Assembly (NCBI GenBank): GCA_022713905.1
Contig: JAIHTM010000015.1
Span: 1 to 20,508 of the forward strand
Length of the DNA stretch: 20,508 nucleotides
DNA from: Collinsella sp.
GTDB taxonomy: Bacteria > Actinomycetota > Coriobacteriia > Coriobacteriales > Coriobacteriaceae
Direction of reading: 5' to 3'
Shown here: one piece after another, positions 14,799-20,508 of the stretch
Position numbering within the stretch: position 1 is the stretch's first letter
How the letters are laid out: the number at the start of each line of letters is the position of its first letter
Notes under the pieces: generated by a model
The model's input: the letters and a program-made list of their open reading frames with translations, nothing else
What the model was told of the DNA's origin: nothing
Database searches by the model: none
Translations under genes and position numbers: made by a program

Positions 14799-14873
14799 CA
14801 TATTTCTAGAATGGTTTCGGCGAACGTAGCAATAAGCTTCGCAGACGGTAATCAGAAGAACGAACACCTCCAC
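14790..14873 (-). CDS. Possible 27-residue hydrophobic peptide
   Basis: A GTG-initiated frame (14873) to TAG (14790), in the same phase as the radical SAM gene and just behind its TAA. The product VEVFVLLITVCEAYCYVRR plus an eight-residue polar tail would be a membrane helix with a basic end. Read straight through the TAA, the open frame adds 37 residues to the maturase. No Shine-Dalgarno sequence is visible, so it may be only residual coding sequence. Confidence 0.2.
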   Translation of the reverse strand: MEVFVLLITVCEAYCYVRRNHSRNMVN

Positions 14874-14900
14874 AATGGTGACAGCAATGCGCTGAACCGC

Positions 14901-16259
14901 TTATTCCGATACAGTAGCTTCTCGTTGATTTTTCTCCTGCGAAGATGAGTGGCGGGAAATAAGGTCAAAAGCCATCTCGTAGCACATTTTTCTATATTCA
15001 CATGATGCAGGGTGTAGACTCTTGGGCAAGTAGCCGTGCTCGTCTGCAGCCTCCCAGCTACAGCCCCCACCACAGAAAGACCGAGCCCAACAGTCCGTAC
15101 AGTCAATTCTTTTTTCGACACCCTGACTCCAGTTTTCAATATACCTAGTTTCGTCAATTCCGGTGACGATGTTGCCCATTTTGAATCGCATCATCCCGAC
15201 AAACCTGTGACAGGGGTATACGTCCCCTTCGGGAGTCACGGAAATAAAACGCCTGCCAGCCCCGCATCCGACAAAGGCGATCCTGTTGCTCATAATCAAA
15301 TCAACTGCAGTTTTCAATGTTCTAAACAAGGGCTTTTCCCCTTGATCAATCTGTTTGAGATATTGATCCGCCAAATCTATTAGGCCCGCCCTGATTTTGT
15401 TTAATGAGTGTTCGTCGAGTTTGATATTCTCATCGAATGAGCTCACGGGCGAGAAGTAAATCCTTCTGAAGCCCATCTCTTTAAACTGAAGATAGTCTTC
15501 AACAAGGTTACAGTTATTATTTGTTAAGGTCGCTCTTGCGCCGAAGGGGAACGACTCGGAAAAACGACGAACGTTTTTGTCGATATCGGAGAAAGAGCCG
15601 CCTCCCGTCTTGTACGGGCGCGATGCATCGTGCTTGCATCCTGTACCATCGAGACTAATCAGAACAGAAAACCCGTGCTCCTTGAAAGAATTCACAGCAG
15701 TGTCATTCAAAAGCGTTCCGTTGGTCGTAATAGAATAGGTAAAGTTTCTATTGGGGTATATTCTTTTTGAATAGTCGACCGTTTTCCATATCAGCGGCTC
15801 GTTAATCATGGGTTCCCCACCAAAAAAGACGATCGCAAGCGTTTCGTTTTCCGATGAACTTGCGACGAGGTAGTCGACCGCCTTGAAGGCTATCTCGTCT
15901 GTCATCAGCAGAGGAGACGTTCCATAATCTCCTTTACCGGCAAAACAGTAACTACAACCAAGGTTGCATGCATGTGAAACGTGGAGTTCGATGGATCTAA
16001 GTTTTCGAGGCGTGTCTTTTGTTAAGAAAGTCCGCTCAGACAATCGTTGATACTCATCAATGTCGTCTTCAAGTTCTGCTATGGTCGTTTGGTCGTAGCC
16101 TTTCGCAGCAAGTGACTTTGTTAGCAACTTCGAGTTGACCGTTCTTCCCGATGCTTCAAATATGCGAAGCGCATCTTCTGATGCTTGGTCAACCTGAAAG
16201 CAATTGCGAGTGACCTCATCGAAGCAGTAACGACGATCACTTACTGAGAAAAAATGCAT
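14901..16259 (-). CDS. Radical SAM/SPASM peptide maturase
   Basis: A 452-residue enzyme expected to cleave S-adenosylmethionine at a [4Fe-4S] cluster and modify a peptide. The radical SAM motif CNLGCSYC (CX3CX2C) is C98, C102, C105; the SAM-binding FGGEP follows at 146-150. The C-terminal SPASM domain carries C332, then CX2CX5CX3C at C387, C390, C396 and C400 (CTDCWARSFCGGGC), then C420 and C426, enough to bind two auxiliary clusters. The N-terminal 80 residues (FFSVSDRRYCFDEVTRNCFQV) look like a PqqD-like recognition domain for leader peptides. ATG 16259 is preferred over GTG 16289 because GAGG lies five bases before it. Similar enzymes build thioether (sacti- or ranthipeptide) or other crosslinks in Cys-rich precursors; two such precursors follow directly. 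The family-level call is firm, the reaction inferred. Confidence 0.93.
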   Translation of the reverse strand: MHFFSVSDRRYCFDEVTRNCFQVDQASEDALRIFEASGRTVNSKLLTKSLAAKGYDQTTIAELEDDIDEYQRLSERTFLTKDTPRKLRSIELHVSHACNLGCSYCFAGKGDYGTSPLLMTDEIAFKAVDYLVASSSENETLAIVFFGGEPMINEPLIWKTVDYSKRIYPNRNFTYSITTNGTLLNDTAVNSFKEHGFSVLISLDGTGCKHDASRPYKTGGGSFSDIDKNVRRFSESFPFGARATLTNNNCNLVEDYLQFKEMGFRRIYFSPVSSFDENIKLDEHSLNKIRAGLIDLADQYLKQIDQGEKPLFRTLKTAVDLIMSNRIAFVGCGAGRRFISVTPEGDVYPCHRFVGMMRFKMGNIVTGIDETRYIENWSQGVEKRIDCTDCWARSFCGGGCSWEAADEHGYLPKSLHPASCEYRKMCYEMAFDLISRHSSSQEKNQREATVSE

Positions 16260-16289
16260 ACGTTCCTCAATTTCATGCTGGACTGGCAC

Positions 16290-16812
16290 TAACCTTGTTT
16301 ATTGTTACGCAGCTATAAAAAACCACCAGCGGGGATTCGGTGTGCGGCCCAATCGGACTCCCAAAAGGTTCTATTTGAGACTGGCAAGCTTTGTGTTGTT
16401 GGCACTTCGACAGCGCTCTTTATTCCAACATGGAGCCTCGCAGTTTGAGTCGACTTGCCTCTGGAAGGTCCGATCTCAACTTGATTTAGGATGAAAACAG
16501 ATTACAGGCGCGCTCCTCTAGAAAGAAAGGAAACCAATCGCCGCCTTTCACCAGGAAAGTTTTTATAGCCCACCTCGAGCAAAATGAAAGATGCGAGAGC
16601 GATTGGGGAACAACGCGAATCTCCCCTTTTGGGTGGGAGCGAGCCTTCAGCCACCGGCGAACGACTCGCCCTGGTCAGAATCTGGAAGTGGTGCCGGGCC
16701 GCTTGGGCCTCCCCGGTGACTTCGTGGGGCTTACCTGCCTGACGTCGAGGAGTACATCCGCAAGATTCGTTCCCTATGCCGTTTGCTCTCACGCCCGCCT
16801 TGGTTCCAAGTC
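16290..16812. other. Gene-poor stretch between maturase and truncated FHA copy
   Basis: No supported gene is visible. The maturase promoter should lie here, but no convincing -35/-10 pair was found. An 8-bp inverted repeat CCAATCGC (16534-16541) / GCGATTGG (16599-16606) is present. A frame around 16735-16780 reads LPDVEEYIRKIRSLC, looks like a piece of a real protein, and then runs out of phase into the FHA copy; I could not assign it. GC rises again from about 16620, suggesting that the island edge is near. Confidence 0.45.
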
Positions 16813-17182
16813 GGGCGAGCACGAGGTCGCGCCGGCGCATCCGCTGGGACTGCTGCGCGTGCAAAACGGCTACGCGGTGAGCGTCCCGCGCTGGATTCAG
16901 CCGAGTGAGGAAGGCGTCGAGATCGGCGCGCTGGCAACGGGGGAGGGCGGCATCACCGATGTGGGCGATGACGTTTCGGCTCGCCATGCCCACGTGTGGT
17001 GCGATGACCAAAATGTCTGGTACGTTGAGGACCTGTCGTCCACCAACGGAACCGTGGTGGTAAACGGCGCGACGAACGTCTGCACCCAGGTCGAGCCCGG
17101 CCGCTCCGCCCAGCTCAACCCCGGTGACGAGCTCAAGCTCGGCGAATCCACTACCTACGCCATCCTCTTTGGTGCCCTCTAG
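16813..17182 (+). pseudogene. 5'-truncated FHA-domain gene
   Basis: This encodes only the last ~120 residues of an FHA protein, 102 of 114 aligned residues identical to the intact protein ending at 10513. The FHA core (SARHAHVW, EDLSSTNGTVVVNG, LNPGDELKLGEST) is complete, but the N-terminal ~190 residues are missing and unrelated sequence joins near 16813. An open frame upstream with a start at 16688 exists but has no ribosome binding site or homology to the FHA N-terminus. Mostly synonymous differences show that the piece evolved under selection as a real gene before truncation. It is either a displaced gene end left by island insertion or the relic of a tandem paralog. Confidence 0.75.
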
Positions 17183-17288
17183 CCGGCAGTTAGGGACGTT
17201 CCTTTTCTGCCGGCACTTGGGGACACTCCTTGGCGCACCAGAGCCGGTCGCCCAGGGATGGAGGGGCCATTTTGGCCCTTGGCAGTCA
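17183..17288 (+). repeat. Intergenic repeat element with CCGGCAG/CTGCCGG stem, copy B
   Basis: Same element as 10514-10619. The stem arms are conserved base for base; in this copy the distal hairpin is stronger, GGGCCA / TGGCCC around TTT (17264-17278). Confidence 0.6.
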
Positions 17289-17633
17289 CCCGAGGTAAAC
17301 CTTTACCGCCCGCCTATATTTGCCGAAATTACACTTGACGGCGGGGTACAATAAACCCGCATGCGGATTTCCGTTGCGGGCGCTTCCCATCGCCGGGGCG
17401 TGCCCGGGAGCATCCGGCATGCGGCCTTTGCGGCGCTCGGTCATGTGCAAGACGGGCGGTCGGGTCTGTGGGGCGCATCAGTTGCCCCTCGCCTCGGCAT
17501 GTCTTCTCTCCACGCCACGTACCTGCTGCTGAGCCTGCCTGCCAGATGATTGGAAGCAACAGCGAAAATCCCATCACGCCAACATCCCGGCGATCGCCGG
17601 GGCCTGTATACCTATATGAGAGGAGAGGGGTAT
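17289..17633 (+). promoter_or_regulatory. Long leader region of nifJ
   Basis: 345 bases with no supported gene. TACAAT at 17347-17352 is the best -10 candidate (no good -35 at 17 bases; TTGACG at 17335-17340 is too close), giving a leader of about 275 nt. It is GC-rich with several symmetric elements: CCGCATGCGG (17357-17366), a CCGGCATGCGGCC-like repeat of it about 55 bases on, and the 16-bp palindrome at 17586-17601. I could not match it to a known riboswitch class. The ribosome binding site is AGGAG at 17621-17625. Confidence 0.45.
17586..17601. promoter_or_regulatory. Perfect 16-bp palindrome before nifJ
   Basis: CCCGGCGATCGCCGGG is fully symmetric. As DNA it could bind a dimeric repressor; as RNA it forms a six-pair stem with a GATC loop, 20 bases before the ribosome binding site. 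Either could control nifJ; role inferred. Confidence 0.5.
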
Positions 17634-20508
17634 ATGGCGCGTAAGTTTAAGTCTATGGACGGCAACGAGGCGGCCGCATATGTTTCGTATGCGTATACCG
17701 AGGTAGCGGGAATCTATCCCATTACGCCGTCCAGCCCGATGGCCGACCATGTCGACCAGTGGGCGGCCCAGGGTCGCAAGAACATCTTCGGCACCCCGGT
17801 CAAGGTCGTCGAGATGGAGTCCGAGGCAGGTGCAGCCGGTACCGTTCACGGTTCGCTGGGTGCCGGTGCTCTGACCACCACCTACACGGCTTCTCAGGGT
17901 CTGCTCCTGATGATCCCGAACATGTACAAGATCGCAGGAGAGCAGCTCCCGGGCGTTTTCCACGTCTCCGCGCGTTGCGTCGCTTCGCACGCCCTGAACA
18001 TCTTCGGTGACCACTCCGACGTCATGGCCTGTCGCCAGACCGGCTTCGCCATGCTCGCCGAGGGCAACGTCCAGGAGGTCATGGACCTCTCGCCGGTGGC
18101 TCACCTTGCCGCCATCGAGGGTAAGACCCCGTTCCTTAACTTCTTCGACGGTTTCCGCACCAGCCACGAGATCCAGAAGGTCGCCATGTGGGACTACAAG
18201 GATCTGGCCGAGATGTGCGACATGGACGCTGTCCAGGCTTTCCGCGATCACGCGCTCAACCCTGAGCACCCGCATACCCGCGGTAGCCACGAGAACGGCG
18301 ACATCTTCTTCCAGAACCGCGAGGCCTGCAACAAGGTCTACGACGAGCTTCCCGCCGTCGTCGAGGGCTACATGAAGAAGATCAACGAGAAGCTCGGCAC
18401 CGATTACGGCCTGTTCAACTACTACGGCGCTCCCGATGCTGATCGCGTCGTCGTGTGCATGGGCTCCTTCTGCGACGTGCTCGAGGAAGTCATCGACTAC
18501 CTCAACGCTCACGGCGAGAAGGTCGGCCTGGTCAAGGTTCGCCTGTTCCGTCCGTTCTCCATCAAGCACTTCGTCGACGTTCTCCCCGAGACCGTCAAGA
18601 AGATTGCCGTCATGGACCGCACCAAGGAGCCGGGTTCCATCGGTGAGCCGCTCTACCAGGACGTTGTCTCCGCTCTCTACGAGGCCGGCAAGACGGGCAT
18701 CAAGGTCGTCGGCGGCCGTTACGGCCTGGGCAGCAAGGACACGCCTCCCGCGTCCGCGTTCGCTGTCTTTGAGGAGCTCAAGAAGGACGAGCCCAAGCGC
18801 GAGTTCACCATCGGCATCGTCGATGACGTGACCAACCTGAGCCTGCCCGAGGCCGAGGATGCGCCCAACACCGCAGCCCCCGGCACCATCGAGTGCAAGT
18901 TCTGGGGTCTGGGTGGCGACGGTACCGTCGGCGCCAACAAGAACTCGATCAAGATTATCGGCGACCACACCGACAAGTACGTCCAGGCCTACTTCCAGTA
19001 CGACTCCAAGAAGACCGGCGGCGTCACCGTCTCGCACCTGCGCTTTGGTGATTCCCCGATCCGCTCGCCGTACTACGTGACCAAGGCCGACTTTGTCGCC
19101 TGCCACAACCCCAGCTACATCGTCAAGGGCTTCAAGATGGTCCGCGACGTCAAGCCGGGCGGCACCTTCCTGGTCAACTGCCAGTGGAGCGACGAGGAGT
19201 TCGCCGAGCACATGCCCGCCGTGGCCAAGCGCTATATCGCGAACAACAACGTCAACGTCTACCTGATCGACGCTATCGACCTGGCCGCCAAGGTCGGCAT
19301 GGGCAAGCGCACCAACACGGTGCTTCAGTCCGCCTTCTTCGCGCTGGCCAAGGTTCTGCCCGCCGAGGACGCCCTGCAGTACATGAAGGACGCGGCCACC
19401 AAGTCCTACATGAAGAAGGGCCAGGCCATCGTCGACGCCAACCACAAGGCCATCGATGCCGGCGCTACCGCCTTCCGTAAGTTCGAGGTTCCGGCCGACT
19501 GGGCAACTGCCGAGGATGCCGCTCCCGTCGAGCTCTCCGAGGAGACCAAGTCCGCCATCGCCCAGCAGGTCAAGAACCTGCTCGAGCCCATCGATCGCAT
19601 GGATGGCGACAGCCTGCCCGTTTCCGCCTTCGTCGGTTGCGCCGACGGCCAGTTTGAGCTGGGCGCCTCCGCATACGAGAAGCGCGGCGTCGCCGTCGTC
19701 GTTCCCCACTGGGACGAGACCAAGTGCATCCAGTGCAACCAGTGCGCCTATGTGTGCCCGCATGCCACCATCCGTCCGTTCGCGATGACCGAGGACGAGG
19801 CTGCCGCCGCACCCGAGGCTACCCGCACGCTCGACGCTATGGGCCCCAAGGCCAAGGGCATGAAGTTCACCATGGCCGTGTCCCCGCTCGACTGCATGGG
19901 CTGCACCAACTGCGTCAAGGTCTGCCCCAAGGGCGCCCTCGAGATGGTTCCCACCGAGCAGGAGATGGACCAGCAGCCCGTTTGGGACTACATGGTCGAG
20001 AACGTCTCCGAGAAGAAGGAGCTCATCGCGGCCAACGTCAAGGGCAGCCAGTTTAAGCAGCCCTACCTGGAGTTCTCCGGCTCCTGCGCCGGCTGCGCCG
20101 AGACCGCCTATGCACGTCTGGTGACCCAGGTCGCCGGCGACCGCATGTTCATCTCCAACGCCACCGGCTGCTCCTCCATTTGGGGCAACCCCGCTGCCAC
20201 CGCTCCTTACTGCAAGGACAAAGACGGTCACGGCCCGGCGTGGAACAACTCCCTGTTCGAGGACAATGCCGAGCACGGTCTGGGCATGGCCGTTGGCTAT
20301 GAGGCCGTTCAGCACAAGCTGATCGCCGCTACCCAGGACATCATCGCTGCCGATGGTCCGTCCGATGAGCTCAAGGCTGCCGGTCAGGCTTGGATCGACT
20401 CCGTCAACGACGCCGAGGCCTCCAAGACCGCTGCCGCTGCCTACGTTGCCGAGCTCGAGAAGTGCGGCTGTGACGCTTCCAAGGCAATCCTCGCCGACAA
20501 GGCTTACC
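17634..20508 (+). CDS. nifJ: Pyruvate:ferredoxin (flavodoxin) oxidoreductase, partial
   Basis: An oxygen-sensitive enzyme converting pyruvate and CoA to acetyl-CoA, CO2 and reduced ferredoxin, central to anaerobic energy metabolism. 958 codons are in the window of about 1180 expected for the fused one-chain form; the end lies beyond the edge. The N-terminus MDGNEAAAYVSYAYTEVAG leads to the domain I motif YPITPSSPMADH. EMESEAGAAGTVHGSLGAGA and the SQGLLLMIPNMYKIAGE block follow. Two ferredoxin-type clusters are at C698 (CIQCNQCAYVCP) and C754 (CMGCTNCVKVCP). The third cluster/thiamine diphosphate domain starts at C818 (CAGCAETAYARL) and ISNATGCSSIWG. AGGAG eight bases before ATG 17634 supports the start. 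Codon use is strongly biased to C-ending codons, typical of high expression. The assignment is firm. Confidence 0.97.
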   Translation, partial: MARKFKSMDGNEAAAYVSYAYTEVAGIYPITPSSPMADHVDQWAAQGRKNIFGTPVKVVEMESEAGAAGTVHGSLGAGALTTTYTASQGLLLMIPNMYKIAGEQLPGVFHVSARCVASHALNIFGDHSDVMACRQTGFAMLAEGNVQEVMDLSPVAHLAAIEGKTPFLNFFDGFRTSHEIQKVAMWDYKDLAEMCDMDAVQAFRDHALNPEHPHTRGSHENGDIFFQNREACNKVYDELPAVVEGYMKKINEKLGTDYGLFNYYGAPDADRVVVCMGSFCDVLEEVIDYLNAHGEKVGLVKVRLFRPFSIKHFVDVLPETVKKIAVMDRTKEPGSIGEPLYQDVVSALYEAGKTGIKVVGGRYGLGSKDTPPASAFAVFEELKKDEPKREFTIGIVDDVTNLSLPEAEDAPNTAAPGTIECKFWGLGGDGTVGANKNSIKIIGDHTDKYVQAYFQYDSKKTGGVTVSHLRFGDSPIRSPYYVTKADFVACHNPSYIVKGFKMVRDVKPGGTFLVNCQWSDEEFAEHMPAVAKRYIANNNVNVYLIDAIDLAAKVGMGKRTNTVLQSAFFALAKVLPAEDALQYMKDAATKSYMKKGQAIVDANHKAIDAGATAFRKFEVPADWATAEDAAPVELSEETKSAIAQQVKNLLEPIDRMDGDSLPVSAFVGCADGQFELGASAYEKRGVAVVVPHWDETKCIQCNQCAYVCPHATIRPFAMTEDEAAAAPEATRTLDAMGPKAKGMKFTMAVSPLDCMGCTNCVKVCPKGALEMVPTEQEMDQQPVWDYMVENVSEKKELIAANVKGSQFKQPYLEFSGSCAGCAETAYARLVTQVAGDRMFISNATGCSSIWGNPAATAPYCKDKDGHGPAWNNSLFEDNAEHGLGMAVGYEAVQHKLIAATQDIIAADGPSDELKAAGQAWIDSVNDAEASKTAAAAYVAELEKCGCDASKAILADKAY

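Larger units (their letters stand above)
16813..17288 (+). repeat. Direct repeat copy B (FHA 3' end plus noncoding tail)
   Basis: Partner of 10144-10619 in the same orientation. Similarity starts at CGGGCGA and ends at GTCA in both copies. Together they form the borders of the accessory segment. Confidence 0.9.

Noticed and set aside
16260..16289. GTG start ten codons before the maturase ATG
   Set aside because: Only a too-close AAGG precedes it, whereas GAGG is correctly spaced before ATG 16259. Not fully excluded.
16688..16812. Extension of the truncated FHA frame back to a start at 16688
   Set aside because: No ribosome binding site and no similarity to the FHA N-terminal region; the homology begins near 16813.
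10620..16812. Site-specific integrase-driven element
   Set aside because: No integrase or recombinase gene and no tRNA-type attachment site was found; the borders are long diverged repeats, better explained by homologous recombination or an inserted tandem copy.
17574..20315. 913-codon open frame on the minus strand opposite nifJ
   Set aside because: Low-complexity Gly/Val/Leu/His composition typical of the antisense of GC-rich genes; nifJ on the plus strand has clear domains and motifs.
1..20508. CRISPR arrays, rRNA and tRNA genes
   Set aside because: No regularly spaced short repeats and no T-loop GGTTCGA in a cloverleaf context were seen.

Overview
The window is chromosomal DNA from a high-GC, strictly anaerobic actinobacterium. 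GC-rich codon use, the dnaX / ybaB / recR gene order, eukaryote-type Ser/Thr kinases paired with FHA proteins, and a large one-chain pyruvate:ferredoxin oxidoreductase point to the Coriobacteriia, most likely Collinsella or a close relative. This is an inference from gene content; no 16S or marker search was possible.

Layout. 1-1358 (-) is the 5' part of a membrane-anchored Ser/Thr kinase, and 1507-2223 (-) is a small YcxB-like membrane protein. dnaX (2339-4816, +) follows, then an unknown small membrane protein (4838-5311, -), then ybaB (5651-5971, +) and recR (5985-6581, +). A tight three-gene operon (6825-10513, +) encodes a Ser/Gly-linker extracellular protein, a Ser/Thr kinase with C-terminal membrane segments, and an FHA-domain protein. 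The right end holds most of nifJ (17634 to beyond 20508, +) behind a long leader.

Between the FHA gene and nifJ lies an accessory segment of about 6.2 kb (roughly 10620-16812) with visibly lower GC. It is bracketed by two direct copies of the FHA 3' end plus its downstream noncoding tail (10144-10619 and 16813-17288, no indels). Inside are a decayed methyltransferase, a perfect 19-bp hairpin, an ABC exporter-type ATPase/permease (+), an IS110-type transposase fragment, a bidirectional terminator-like hairpin, and a minus-strand cluster.

That minus-strand cluster is the most interesting content. A radical SAM/SPASM peptide maturase (14901-16259) is followed by two short genes, each with a strong ribosome binding site, encoding homologous Cys/Asp-rich peptides (67 and 59 aa). 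Both start MKHIHP and carry repeated C-x(2-4)-D-[YWH]-C-x(2-3)-D units. A 35-residue single-pass membrane peptide comes after them. None of these three small genes stands out as a conventional long ORF. Together with the ABC exporter they look like a complete RiPP (ribosomally made, post-translationally modified peptide) locus: precursors, thioether-forming maturase, exporter and a possible immunity peptide. The Cys-Asp spacing resembles ranthipeptide-type Cys-to-Asp crosslinking, but the product is not predictable from sequence alone.
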